64,000 nt of DNA, taken from NCBI GenBank assembly GCA_947497245.1, contig CANMFO010000008.1, positions 62,001 to 126,000 on the forward strand, in the 5' to 3' direction. Numbering within the stretch: the stretch's first letter is position 1; the number at the start of each line of letters is the position of its first letter. Positions 9,222 to 18,732 of the stretch are shown piece after piece. The DNA comes from an uncultured Flavobacteriaceae bacterium (GTDB lineage Bacteria; Bacteroidota; Bacteroidia; Flavobacteriales; Flavobacteriaceae). The notes below the pieces were generated by a model. That model saw only the letters and a program-made list of their open reading frames with translations, did no database searches and was not told where the DNA came from. The position numbers and the translations under genes were made by a program.

Positions 9222-10934
9222 TTGAAAAAGACATTTGCATATTGCCTTGGTTTTGTATTGTTCCTGGCCTGTACCCCGGATAGTGGGGTCCCTAGCGAGG
9301 AGGAAATGCCCTTGTTGCCCGCGGCCGATTTTTCCGCGACAGAGACCCAATTGGAAATAGGGGAAAGCACTATGTTCACGGATGCTTCGGAAAATGCCGT
9401 GGACTATTCTTGGACCTTCGAAGGCGGCGATCCAGCCACGACTACCGCCAAAAACCCTGAAATTACGTATGCCGAAGCGGGTACTTTCGCCGTAAGCCTT
9501 AAAGTAGTGAATCCAGACGGGGAGGATATGGAGACAAAAGAAAACTACATCACCGTCATTGAACCGTCCGCTCCACCCACGGCCGATTTTACGGCTTCCG
9601 CCACAACCGTCCTGGAGGGGGGAAGTATCGACTTCAGCGATGATAGTACCAATATGCCCACTACTTGGGCATGGACGTTCGCCGGTGGCGATCCAGCCAG
9701 CAGTACCGACGAAAACCCTACGGTCACCTATGCCGTGGAAGGGACCTATACCGTTAGTCTTACCGTGACGAACGCCGACGGGGAAGCAACAGAAACAAAG
9801 ACCGATTATATTGCGGTGACCCGGGAGGAAACACCGCCGACTGCGGCCTTTGCACCATCGGTCACTTCCATTGAAGCGGGACAATCCATCGACTTTGCGG
9901 ATGAGAGCACCAATACGCCCACCAGCTGGGCCTGGGAGTTTCCAGGGGGCGATCCGTCGAGCAGTACCGATCAGAATCCTTCGGTGACCTACACGACCGC
10001 GGGGACCTATTCCGTTACCCTTACCGCTACCAACTCCGATGGGGAGGATACCGAGACCAAGACCGACCTGATTACCGTGACCGAACCCGTTGTCAGGCCA
10101 GAGGCGGATTTCACAGCTTCGGCGACCACGATAACGACCGGAAACGATATCAGCTTTACCGATACGAGCGGCAATACACCGACTTCCTGGACCTGGACCT
10201 TCGATGGGGGCAGTCCGGCCAGTAGTAACGATCAAAACCCGGTAGTGACCTATACCTCCGCCGGTACTTTTGAGGTAAGCTTGGAGGCCGCGAATACCGC
10301 TGGCACCGATGTGGAGACCAAAGTAGGGTATATTACCGTCAATCAGCAGACCGCTTCCTATACGGTGACCTTTAGCACGAATTGGAACGCCACGAACCAT
10401 CCTGCCGATTTCCCAACGGGACAGGATCATTTTTCCAAAGCGGTCGGCATGGTGCACAAAGCGGGAATTGTCTTTTTCGAGGAAGGGGAATTGGCGAGCA
10501 CCGGTATTGAGAATATGGCCGAGAATGGACAGAATACGGCAATATCCAACGAAATCCAGACCATCATCAATGCCGGGAATGCCCTGAGCTATGTAGATGG
10601 TGGGGGCTTGCCAAATGGGACCTCCCAAACCTCATTTACGATCAACGTGACGGAAGAGTTTTCCATGGTGACCCTAGTGAGCATGATCGCGCCCAGTCCC
10701 GACTGGTTTGTGGCCATTGAAGATCTGGACCTGTTCAACAATGGTTCGTTCATCAGCTCCATTACCGTTCCGGGCACCTCTTACGATTCCGGTACGGATA
10801 GCGGAGCTTCCTTTGCCTCACCGGACAACGATATGAATCCGGCTGAACCCATTTTTCAAATTACGACCGCTCCGCTCGGTAATGGCAGCGCAGTGGACCC
10901 TCCCATTGCATTTTTTAGTTTTGTGAAGAATTGA
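9222..10934 (+). CDS. Lipoprotein with four PKD domains and C-terminal spondin domain
   Basis: This is a surface or outer-membrane lipoprotein of 570 residues starting at TTG; no ATG lies in front of the signal sequence, which ends in lipobox FLAC (Cys17). Four tandem PKD domains follow (roughly 30-115, 116-202, 205-290, 293-378), each with the W-x-F-x-GGDP and S-x-D-x-NP-x-VTY pattern. The last about 190 residues match the Spondin_N domain, with opening VTFSTNWNATNHPADFP, HFSKAVGMVHKAG and the closing APSPDWFVAIEDLDLF. PKD modules usually act as spacers or glycan-binding units, and spondin_N domains bind ligands in the extracellular matrix of animals. An adhesive or glycan-contact role is therefore plausible but inferred. 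The repeats also make the DNA internally repetitive. Confidence 0.85.
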   Translation: MKKTFAYCLGFVLFLACTPDSGVPSEEEMPLLPAADFSATETQLEIGESTMFTDASENAVDYSWTFEGGDPATTTAKNPEITYAEAGTFAVSLKVVNPDGEDMETKENYITVIEPSAPPTADFTASATTVLEGGSIDFSDDSTNMPTTWAWTFAGGDPASSTDENPTVTYAVEGTYTVSLTVTNADGEATETKTDYIAVTREETPPTAAFAPSVTSIEAGQSIDFADESTNTPTSWAWEFPGGDPSSSTDQNPSVTYTTAGTYSVTLTATNSDGEDTETKTDLITVTEPVVRPEADFTASATTITTGNDISFTDTSGNTPTSWTWTFDGGSPASSNDQNPVVTYTSAGTFEVSLEAANTAGTDVETKVGYITVNQQTASYTVTFSTNWNATNHPADFPTGQDHFSKAVGMVHKAGIVFFEEGELASTGIENMAENGQNTAISNEIQTIINAGNALSYVDGGGLPNGTSQTSFTINVTEEFSMVTLVSMIAPSPDWFVAIEDLDLFNNGSFISSITVPGTSYDSGTDSGASFASPDNDMNPAEPIFQITTAPLGNGSAVDPPIAFFSFVKN

Positions 10935-11005
10935 TTTTTGGGTGGTACCGTACTTGGAAATAGGTGGTTTTCCATACCGCCCCACTTTTTAAAGCGACAG
11001 GAAGA

Positions 11006-12307
11006 TCAGGCAGGTTCACCGTAGAGGTCGAAGTCAGCGGCATCCGTGATTTTGATGTGCGCAAATTCACCTTGTTTAAGGTAGTGTTTTGATGCTTCGA
11101 TGAGCACTTCGTTATCCACATCGGGGGAATCGTACTCGGTACGCCCGACAAAGTAATTGCCCTCTTTGCGGTCAATGATACAACGGAAGGTCTTTCCGAT
11201 CTTTTCCTGGTTGAGTTCCCATGAGATCTGGGATTGCAGTTCCATTATTTCATTGGCACGGTCCTGTTTCACTTCCTCGGGTACATCGTCTTCCAAAAGA
11301 TAGGCATGGGTATTCTCCTCATGACTGTAAGTGAAACAGCCCAGACGTTCAAAACGCATCGCCCCGACCCAGGATTTGAGGTTCTGAAAATCTTCCTCGG
11401 TTTCTCCAGGATAGCCTACGATAAGGGTGGTTCGGATCGTCATATCTGGCACCGCCACCCTAAAGTCTTCCAGTAATTTGGTGGTCTTGGCCTGGGTGGT
11501 GCCCCTGCGCATGCTCTTTAAGAGCTTGTCGGAGATATGCTGTAGCGGGATGTCGAGGTAATTACAGATCTTGGGTTCCTTTTTCATCACTTCCAGGACA
11601 TCCATGGGAAATCCTGTTGGAAAGGCATAGTGGAGGCGAATCCATTCGATGCCTTCCACTTGCGCCAGCCGTTCCAACAATTCGGCCAGATTGCGTTTTT
11701 TGTAGCGGTCAAGTCCGTAGTAGGTCAGGTCCTGGGCGATCAGGATCAGTTCCCTTACCCCCTTGGTGGCCAGTTTTTGAGCTTCAATGACCAATTCCTC
11801 CATGGGCTTGCTCCGGTGCTTGCCCCGCATAATGGGGATGGCACAGAACGAACAGGGACGGTCACAACCTTCGGCTATTTTGAGGTAGGCATAGTTCTTG
11901 GGTGTGGTTGTAAGGCGTTCTCCGATCAATTCGTGCTTGTAATCCGCTTCCAGGGCCTTTAATAGATTGGGGAGCTCACTGGTGCCGAAATATTCATCGA
12001 CATTGGGAATTTCCTTTTGTAGGTCGGGCTTGTACCGTTCACTAAGGCACCCGGTCACAAATACCTTGTCGACCTCACCGGCCTCCTTCTTCCCTACATA
12101 TTGCAAAATGGTGTTTATGCTCTCTTCCTTGGCATTGGCGATGAAACCGCAAGTATTGATTACAACGATGTTGCCCTCTTCCTCGTGCACGACCTCTTTG
12201 TTATTGGCACGCAGTTGCCCCATGAGCACTTCGGAGTCGTACACATTTTTGGAGCAGCCCAGGGTGACCACATTGATCTTGTTCTTTTTGATGGATTTTG
12301 TCCGCAT
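11006..12307 (-). CDS. rimO: Ribosomal protein S12 methylthiotransferase RimO
   Basis: RimO is a radical SAM enzyme that adds a methylthio group to a conserved aspartate of ribosomal protein S12. The N-terminal UPF0004 domain has three cluster cysteines (in TLGCSKN, NTCGF and TGCLSE). The radical SAM cluster motif is CDRPCSFC. A C-terminal TRAM domain ends the protein at about residue 430. The start at 12307 (MRTKSIKKNK) is preferred over 12334, because the upstream in-frame codons translate a TATTTTTG -7 box and would lie before the transcription start. The length of about 433 residues fits the family. It has no functional partner gene nearby. Confidence 0.95.
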   Translation of the reverse strand: MRTKSIKKNKINVVTLGCSKNVYDSEVLMGQLRANNKEVVHEEEGNIVVINTCGFIANAKEESINTILQYVGKKEAGEVDKVFVTGCLSERYKPDLQKEIPNVDEYFGTSELPNLLKALEADYKHELIGERLTTTPKNYAYLKIAEGCDRPCSFCAIPIMRGKHRSKPMEELVIEAQKLATKGVRELILIAQDLTYYGLDRYKKRNLAELLERLAQVEGIEWIRLHYAFPTGFPMDVLEVMKKEPKICNYLDIPLQHISDKLLKSMRRGTTQAKTTKLLEDFRVAVPDMTIRTTLIVGYPGETEEDFQNLKSWVGAMRFERLGCFTYSHEENTHAYLLEDDVPEEVKQDRANEIMELQSQISWELNQEKIGKTFRCIIDRKEGNYFVGRTEYDSPDVDNEVLIEASKHYLKQGEFAHIKITDAADFDLYGEPA

Positions 12308-12323
12308 AGCATTTTCTGATGGG

Positions 12324-12331
12324 CAAAAATA
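12324..12331 (-). promoter_or_regulatory. -7 element TATTTTTG upstream of rimO
   Basis: On the minus strand this reads TATTTTTG, a full match to TAnnTTTG, 16 bp before the preferred rimO start. No -33 TTG at the standard distance was found, so only half the promoter is supported. Confidence 0.4.
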
Positions 12332-12553
12332 CAATATGGTACTTGAAGAATGGGGGAATATCCGAAATTATTGGAGATGTCGATGGTACGGAACGGATTT
12401 GGAACGATGCACTTGCGGCCCGATATTGGCTGCCCGGAGAGGTTGGTCGCCCATATGGGGAAACCGGACCCCCTAAGCCGGATGTGCCAGAACTACCACC
12501 GGGCCGGTCGATGTGAGGCCTTGCTTTTTTGTGTAAGGTGGCCCAGATCGGCC

Positions 12554-13099
12554 TTAGGGCACTAAAAATTCACTTTTCCAACCGTCCGCCGTCCTGGAAA
12601 ATCGGATTCGGACATGATTGGGCCGTTTGAGTTTGAGGTATTCAATTTTATGGGGGTTCACCTCCACGGCGCAAAAATAATCCTCCGCATCCAGATAATC
12701 CAATGTATCCGGATCCGAAATCCTACTGCCGGGTGCCAAGGCCGTGGTATAGTCTTTTTTGGAGGGACCGTTTACCTCGCTCCAATACTTCTTAAGCAGG
12801 GTTGGGTCTCTATTGGTCTTGGCGAGTCCCTCTACCTTGAGTTGCAACATTTTTTCGGGATGGTAGAATAATAGGCTTACTTTGTTGTTTTCCTTGATAT
12901 GGATTATTTTTTTTGAGCGCGCGTCCGTAAAGAAGGTAAGTGACATATCCCCGGATAACTTTCTTAGGACCACGGTGCGTAGGCGGGCCATCCGGTCCAG
13001 ACCCACGGTGCCCAGGGTAAAATACCGGAACGGGTGTCCTTTTTCGGATAGGCCACTTCGCAATTCCTCCTTAATTTCTTTAAAAAAACTCTCGGTCAT
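12554..13099 (-). CDS. Pyridoxamine 5'-phosphate oxidase-family FMN-binding protein
   Basis: About 181 residues from the chosen ATG at 13099 (MTESFFKEIKEEL). The longer frame from 13213 begins with 38 residues that do not look like protein. The split-barrel flavin-binding fold shows in the segment RTVVLRKLSG and the phosphate-binding-like DARSKKIIHIKENNKVSLLF. The C-terminal part resembles the domain found in Alr4036-like members rather than canonical PdxH: the PdxH C-terminal signature is not obvious. It may bind FMN and oxidise or reduce a small substrate, but vitamin B6 activity should not be assumed. It stands alone between rimO and a short intergenic region. Confidence 0.75.
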   Translation of the reverse strand: MTESFFKEIKEELRSGLSEKGHPFRYFTLGTVGLDRMARLRTVVLRKLSGDMSLTFFTDARSKKIIHIKENNKVSLLFYHPEKMLQLKVEGLAKTNRDPTLLKKYWSEVNGPSKKDYTTALAPGSRISDPDTLDYLDAEDYFCAVEVNPHKIEYLKLKRPNHVRIRFSRTADGWKSEFLVP

Positions 13100-13308
13100 C
13101 TCGCAACGGCTAAGGTTCCTTAAAGATACGAAAATTGAAGTCTCCATCGACCGGATCCGCCATATTCCAGCGAAATACTGAATGTATTCAAACCGGGGGG
13201 GCTGATGGTCCAAACTTAGGTTTGCCGCCCTTTCAGGAACTTTTTTTAAAAAAAATCAAAAAAAAGGTAGGGTATTTTCAAACTGGGTTGTTTTATACCC
13301 AAATTGCT

Positions 13309-13374
13309 ATGAACAAGAAGATTCAAACGAACGGTTCGCGTCGTTTGGACCGCTTAAAAAAGAATTTGATTTGA
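13309..13374 (+). CDS. Possible 21-residue basic peptide
   Basis: ATG to TGA encodes a 21-residue strongly basic peptide with KK, RR and KK pairs, beginning MNKKIQTNGSRRLDR. It is followed 52 nt later by a strong intrinsic terminator, so a compact transcript of this region is likely. A short inverted repeat, GGGTAT...ATACCC, lies just upstream (about 13271-13300). No homologue is recognised. It could be a genuine small protein, a regulatory leader peptide, or a chance ORF in a noncoding RNA. Confidence 0.35.
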   Translation: MNKKIQTNGSRRLDRLKKNLI

Positions 13375-13426
13375 GTTAGTTATTAATAAGTTCATGTGTT
13401 TAGGTTGGTTTTTTGATTTTGATGTA

Positions 13427-13458
13427 AAGCCCCGACTGTCCAGTCGGGGCTTTTTTTT
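13427..13458 (+). terminator. Strong intrinsic terminator
   Basis: An 11-bp perfect stem AAGCCCCGACT / AGTCGGGGCTT with a 4-nt loop is followed by eight T residues. It ends whatever transcript covers the 21-codon ORF upstream and insulates the lipoprotein gene at 13537. Confidence 0.9.
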
Positions 13459-13536
13459 GCGGATATGGTATGGCAGGGTACCGCGTATGCCCTCAATTTC
13501 ATATCTTAGTGGAAATGGATCCCCAAATCCGTAAAA

Positions 13537-14064
13537 ATGAAAAGAAACTACTTAGGACCGGCACCTTTGTGCCTGTTGGTCATTGCTACGCTCTATCTAC
13601 AATCATGTGATACAAGGGAGCGACAGAAAGCAGACCCAAAAGAGGAACAGGCCGCCATTGAGAACAATGAGCTACAGTTCAGGGCCACTTTGGACAAACA
13701 CTTGACGGCGATCAACCAGCGCGACCTTGAGACGCTCCGCAGCACGCTCTCTCCCAACGGAAACATGCAGTTGATCATGCCGGGAACAGAGATTATCCAC
13801 AATGTGACCGGCTTTATTCAATATTACAGCGATTCGACCAGGGCATCCGATTGGACCCTGGAGAGTAAGATTCTATATACCGAAGTAGGCGAAACCATGG
13901 GCATGGCCATCGTAGAAGCTATCTATGCTACGCCGAAGCAGGACGGAAAACCCGATCTTGATCGGATGACCGTAAGTTATGATCTTCAGAAAATCGATGG
14001 ATATTGGTACGTGATCAAGAACCACGCAAGCTTCGTGGAGAAATCCGTCAAAAACAAAAATTAG
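13537..14064 (+). CDS. NTF2/SnoaL-like lipoprotein
   Basis: The 175-residue protein has a lipoprotein signal with lipobox LQSC (Cys24). A single cone-shaped NTF2-like (SnoaL/DUF4440-type) domain follows: a helix with HLTAINQRDLETLRSTLSPN, a strand pair around GTEIIHNVTGFIQYYSDS, and a last strand KIDGYWYVIKNHASF. Such domains bind small hydrophobic ligands or catalyse simple isomerisations, and the fold alone does not tell which. It stands alone and is closed by its own terminator. A weak TATCTTAG box lies in the upstream region. Confidence 0.75.
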   Translation: MKRNYLGPAPLCLLVIATLYLQSCDTRERQKADPKEEQAAIENNELQFRATLDKHLTAINQRDLETLRSTLSPNGNMQLIMPGTEIIHNVTGFIQYYSDSTRASDWTLESKILYTEVGETMGMAIVEAIYATPKQDGKPDLDRMTVSYDLQKIDGYWYVIKNHASFVEKSVKNKN

Positions 14065-14075
14065 ATCCATTAAAG

Positions 14076-14105
14076 GCCCCGACCACTGTACTGGTCGGGG
14101 CTCTT
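14076..14105 (+). terminator. Intrinsic terminator after NTF2-like lipoprotein
   Basis: A 10-bp stem GCCCCGACCA / TGGTCGGGGC with a 6-nt loop lies 11 bp after the stop codon. The tail is CTCTTG rather than a long T run, so termination may be less complete. The stem core GCCCCGAC/GTCGGGGC is the same as in the terminator at 13427. Confidence 0.7.
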
Positions 14106-14131
14106 GATCTATAAGGCCACAAAAGAGGAGC

Positions 14132-16402
14132 TCAGTCGGATCCCTTGGATTCTTCCATCAATTGCTTGAGGGCATCATCGGGGTTACAGCCACCGAGCTC
14201 TGGCCGTGCGTTGGCGATCAGTTCGTCCCCGCTGAAGATATTGAAGGTGCCCACTTCCCGCTCTTCCCCATTGATGACCATAAACTGGGTGAATTCCTTG
14301 GTTCCGTGGTCGTATACAAAGCCCACATCCCCAATGTCGTCGGTGAGCTCGGATACACAGGCCGCTACGCCATCCTTTAAATCTTCGAGCTGTTCGACCG
14401 TAGGGAGCTCGTTTACGATGACCTGTGCATCGAAACGGATGCCATCGGCCTCGGCAATATACTTAACATTGTCCGCCGCCATGGTAAGTTTTGAGACATG
14501 GTCGTTGGTCAGGATGGTCCGGTCTATTTTTACGGTCCGGGTATCCGTCCGGGTAAAGGCCGAACATCCTATCGTTTTGTTTCCATGGGTAATGCTTACC
14601 GTTACGCTCTTGTTTATTCTTCTCAATCTGATCAGTTCGCGCAGGGCGGCCTCAAGTTCGGTCCGTGTCTGTGCATTGTCCTTCGAATCGTTCACTGCGT
14701 TCCCCAACCGGCCCAGGGCATCCTTGTAGGGCTTGACCAAGCCCCTGACCTTGGACGAGATATTGTCGCTGCACAATACCCGGTTGTTGTCGCTCAAGAT
14801 CTTGTTGGCCTGGCTCCTACCACTGGAAATCCCTGCATCCACGGCATCATCGATCTCGCTGAGCGCCCTGTCAATAATGCCGGGAAGCGCCACACGAAGG
14901 CCCCGTAGGTTGAGTTCAAGTTCATAGTCTTTGTTCGCTTGCTCCAAATCGTCCAATGCCCGCTCCGTAGTGGCGATGGCAGAATCGATCTGCTCCGTCA
15001 CCGTTTCCGAGATGCCTTCCGCAAAATTTACCGGGGGACTGGCGATGCACCGGGTCTCTTCCTTGGTAAAGGTGGCCGAGGCGCCCCAGACCTCCCCGTC
15101 GATGATGACCTCCCCTTTCATGGTAAATGCGTCCTGGGTGAGCCGTAAAGACCCCTGTAGCCCTTGGGTGCCCGACGGCGTTTCCAGCCCCAGTGCGCCC
15201 GAAAGGCCCATATCGAATTTACCGGTCTGCTCCACATAGCCATAGACATTCAACCTGCCCCCTGGTTTTACGGGGATGAATTCGGGCCACCAGGAAAGGT
15301 CGGGATCCACCAGACCGTTCACAAAGGCCCTGGCGTTGATGCCGTTATCCGTACTGGCCTCCGCCACGATGGCGGCACTGCCCTGTCCGATGGGAAAACC
15401 AAAGGAGATAATGTTCTTGATATCGGCCGAGAACTCCAGGGTACCGTTGATCCCTGCTCGATACCCATAACCGATCTCGGACTTCATGGGTTCCTTTAGG
15501 TCAAAGTCCACACTGAACCCCTTGTTCTGGTAGTACATGCCACTGGCCTCCAATACCTTCCAAAAGGAAAAGGTGCCCCCGGTGACCGATTTGGCGTCGA
15601 ACGATACCACGTTCTCCACGGGGAGGGTAGGTTCATAGGGGAGGTGGGCACCAAAGGAGGCCCCAAAGGCAACGCCCAACAGCTCGTCTCCGCCATCGCC
15701 ACTGTTTCCGTCACCACCACCGTTGTTACCTCCGCCATCTCCATTGCCCAGGCCGTCGTCGGCACCCAGGGAATAGAAGAACATCGGGTCGCTGTAATCG
15801 GCGATCAGGGTGATATGGCCGCCTACGGGAGGGGAGATGGATACCGGCTTGGTGGCATCGGGGTCGTCGTTGGCACCGATCTTAAGTTCCAGGGCCACCC
15901 CGATATGGAACACAAAATAAGAGCGTTCGTCCTTCAGCTTGATCTCAAAATTGCGGTTTTCGTTGAGGAATTTTCCGGTAAAGAGCCCAAGGTCGCCGCG
16001 GACCGGGTTCTCGAACTCGAAATAGTTCGATGGGGAGGGTATCTCGGTGGTACCGCTGATGTTCTTTACCGAACCGTCGTCGTTGAACTGCACGTCGAGC
16101 TCCGCCTCTGCGAACACGATAGTGCCCTCCGACTTGGTATCGATGGCCAATTTTCCGTCCACGGTATAACCGTTTTCGGTCTCGGTGATATTCCCTTCAG
16201 GGGTAATATCGTCTTTGGTGATCCCTTCGCCGCCACCGTTGTCGCAGCTATCTGGACACCGGTCCGGATTGCCACAGGGATTTTCCTTACAGGGGTCTTG
16301 GGCGATAGGCTCAATGTCCGAATCGTTCTTACTGCATCCCAGTGCCAGGGCCAGAAATAGAAGGGCCAGCATCTTGCGAAGGGTCTTGGTCCGTGTCTTC
16401 AT
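14132..16402 (-). CDS. Large orphan lipoprotein
   Basis: This 756-residue protein is not recognised. The lipoprotein signal ends in LALGC (Cys23), so it is membrane-anchored. Cysteines at 38, 43, 49 and 53 (PCKENPCGNPDRCPDSC) lie in a short tether and may form disulfides. The middle is beta-rich and interrupted by a Gly/Asp/Asn linker around residues 220-240. From about 480 on there is a helical, charged segment (EQIDSAIATTERALDDLEQ) that may form a coiled coil, then a compact C-terminal domain. Its base composition looks GC-richer than its neighbours. The upstream gene on the same strand is the TPR-HTH regulator, which could control it; that is inference from position only. Confidence 0.7.
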   Translation of the reverse strand: MKTRTKTLRKMLALLFLALALGCSKNDSDIEPIAQDPCKENPCGNPDRCPDSCDNGGGEGITKDDITPEGNITETENGYTVDGKLAIDTKSEGTIVFAEAELDVQFNDDGSVKNISGTTEIPSPSNYFEFENPVRGDLGLFTGKFLNENRNFEIKLKDERSYFVFHIGVALELKIGANDDPDATKPVSISPPVGGHITLIADYSDPMFFYSLGADDGLGNGDGGGNNGGGDGNSGDGGDELLGVAFGASFGAHLPYEPTLPVENVVSFDAKSVTGGTFSFWKVLEASGMYYQNKGFSVDFDLKEPMKSEIGYGYRAGINGTLEFSADIKNIISFGFPIGQGSAAIVAEASTDNGINARAFVNGLVDPDLSWWPEFIPVKPGGRLNVYGYVEQTGKFDMGLSGALGLETPSGTQGLQGSLRLTQDAFTMKGEVIIDGEVWGASATFTKEETRCIASPPVNFAEGISETVTEQIDSAIATTERALDDLEQANKDYELELNLRGLRVALPGIIDRALSEIDDAVDAGISSGRSQANKILSDNNRVLCSDNISSKVRGLVKPYKDALGRLGNAVNDSKDNAQTRTELEAALRELIRLRRINKSVTVSITHGNKTIGCSAFTRTDTRTVKIDRTILTNDHVSKLTMAADNVKYIAEADGIRFDAQVIVNELPTVEQLEDLKDGVAACVSELTDDIGDVGFVYDHGTKEFTQFMVINGEEREVGTFNIFSGDELIANARPELGGCNPDDALKQLMEESKGSD

Positions 16403-16637
16403 ACTAATTTGTTTTGTGGTTAAACTTTGGTGATCGTTTTGTGTGACCTGCCCGGGAAACTCTGCAGTATATCACCGGGCAAGACCACAAAACGGTTGTC
16501 AATGTCAAGATAGGATGGCATCGACAAGACAAACATAGATCAGGGACCCTGCCAACAAAAATTTGATGGGGGTACAAAGAGGGTACACTTTGAAACGTTA
16601 ATGGATATAGGTGTTTCGAAAGGTTTTGGATGATGTG

Positions 16638-18490
16638 TCAAATGGCCAAAACCGTATTTTCAAGGGAATCCTGCGGTGCCAATGCCAATTTTTTGCGAAG
16701 CCGTTGGCGGGCTTTTTTGATACCGTCAGGGGAGATGCTTAGGATGGTCGCGATCTCTTTGGAGGACATGTTCATTTTGATCAGAGCCATAAAACGGAGC
16801 TCATTTTTGGACACCTTGGGGTACTTCGTTTTTACGTTGGCGGCAAAGTTCTGGTGTACCTGCTCAAAGTATTGGATGAAGCGCTCCCAGTTCTTGTCGT
16901 CCTGTTGGTCAAAATTGATGGCCCGGATCAATTGCCCGTATGCTTCCGTGTTTTCCGCCAGCTTGAGTTCCTTGGCCTTCTGTTTGACATTTTCCAAAAC
17001 CTCGTTTTTCTTGGCCAAATGGAGGGCATGGGTGGTGAGCTCTTTTTTCTTGAAGTCGAGCTCGGCGGCGATCTTCTCCCGTTCCAGGCGGTTCCGCTTC
17101 ATTTTCTGGCGCAGCGCATAAAAGCCAAGGACGGAGAGCAACAGGCCGACCGCCAACAATATGCGCTGCAGCTCCCCGATCTTTGCCTCCTGCTCCAACA
17201 GGTCGATCTCCTGTTCCTGCAGTACAATTTGCTGTTCTTTCTTTTCCGTCTCGTACAAGGTCCTGAGCTCCTCGATCTGTCTTGATTTGGTGGTGTTGAA
17301 AATGGAATCGTTGAGCAGTTGGTGCCGTCGCAGGTCCCGGGTGCTTTGCCGATAGTTCCCCATGGCCTCGTGCGATCGGGCCCGTAGGTCATAGGCCCTC
17401 TGTAGCTTGCTCTTGGCCCCGATGGAGTCGGCTCGGCGGACGGCCCTGTCCAGATAGTCCAGCCCCTGTTCAGGGCTCCCTTTACGGTTCCAGGCCTGTC
17501 CCAGTTCGATGAGGTTGTTGATGTGGTTGATCATACTGTTGCGCTCCCTGTTCTTGGACAGTGCCTCTTCCAAAAGTGCGATGCTCCGGTCGTATTGCCC
17601 CAGTTTGGAATAGACCATGCCCAGGTTCGCAAGGGCATTTTCTTCCATATCGGGGAGGGTCAGGACCTTGGCGATATCCATACTCTTTTCGTACTGTGCG
17701 ATGGCCTCGTCATAGTCGTCCAGGTCAAAATATGCGGAGCCCAGGTCGGCATAGGTATGGCCCAGGTAGATATTGTCCCCGATCGAATCGTAGATCTTCA
17801 CGGCCCGCTCGTAGTGCGCAATGGCACTTTTGTTGTTTTCCAGTGCATGCTCTATCTGCCCGACCTGTCGCAGCGCATCGGCCTTTCGCCAGGGCTTTGT
17901 TTTCAGGCTGTCGCGTATCCTAAGCGATTCCAGTGCATCCAGAAGGGCCAGGTGGTAGTTCCCCTGGTCGATATGGGCGGACGCCTTTGAACCGATGGTG
18001 TTGGCCATATGGGATATGTTCCCGACCGCTTTGTACAGTTGTATGGCCTTGTCGAACATGTCCCGGGCCGTATCGTAATTTCCATCGAGCTGCTCCAACA
18101 TCCCCAGGGACGATACGGTACTCGCATAGCGTTCCCGGTCTCCCCTTTCGTCCCAGAAAGAAGCCGATTTTTTATAGTAGTACCGTGCCGAATCGATTTG
18201 CAGCAACACCTGATAATACGACCCCAAATGATAGTAACCGACCCCTTCCCCGGATTCGTACTTTATTTTTTTGACAGTTCGATCCCCTCCCTGGCATAGG
18301 CCCTGGCCTTTTCGGGGGTATTGTACATTTCGGCATAGAACAGTTCCTGGATCGTCTTTACCTTTTCGATACTTTCCTCCTGTTCCCGATACACCTGTAA
18401 AAGACTGTCCAGTTTTAGGTTTTCCTGGGCAAGGGAAACAGGGCCGGTAACAAACAGTACAAGAAGGGGCAATTGGGCACGGATCTTCAT
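16638..18490 (-). CDS. TPR-transmembrane-HTH regulator, interrupted by a -1 frameshift
   Basis: This Bacteroidota-type sensor regulator is split over two frames. The 5' part (18490-18263) encodes a signal peptide (MKIRAQLPLLVLFVTGPVSLAQ) and the first helices, ending at TAA directly after an A7 run (18266-18272 on the coding strand). A -1 slip on A-AAA-AAA joins SKK to IKYESGEGVGYYHLG in the second frame and gives a coherent protein of about 617 residues. It has about seven periplasmic TPR repeats, one membrane helix (about 443-460), a coiled-coil stretch and a C-terminal HTH with SSKEIATILSISPDGIKKAR. Possible explanations are a base miscall in A8, phase variation, or programmed slippage. 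Without slippage the product is truncated at 75 residues. It is divergent from guaA and sits upstream of the orphan lipoprotein. Confidence 0.75.
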
Positions 18491-18732
18491 AATGGGTCGG
18501 TCTTTGCCTTAAAAATAAGCTATTTCCAACCGATTTTCCGGAAAACAATGGACGGGGCGTTTCGGGTGGCGTTTCCCCTATACGGTTTTTCCGCCCCGGT
18601 ATGGACCCGTCAAGTACGGACGGCCACCGTTGTCCGGGCGGGAGGGCGGGACCGGTTTTCCCCTGTTTATAAGTTTTGTGTTTATTGAATAAATATAGCC
18701 GGAAGAAGTGTTCTTAAAAATTTGCAATTTCC

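Noticed and set aside
9189-10628. A 479-codon open frame on the minus strand across the PKD gene
   Set aside because: It mirrors the repetitive PKD coding sequence, has biased Gly/Arg/Ile composition, no domain or signal, and the plus strand has clear protein domains.
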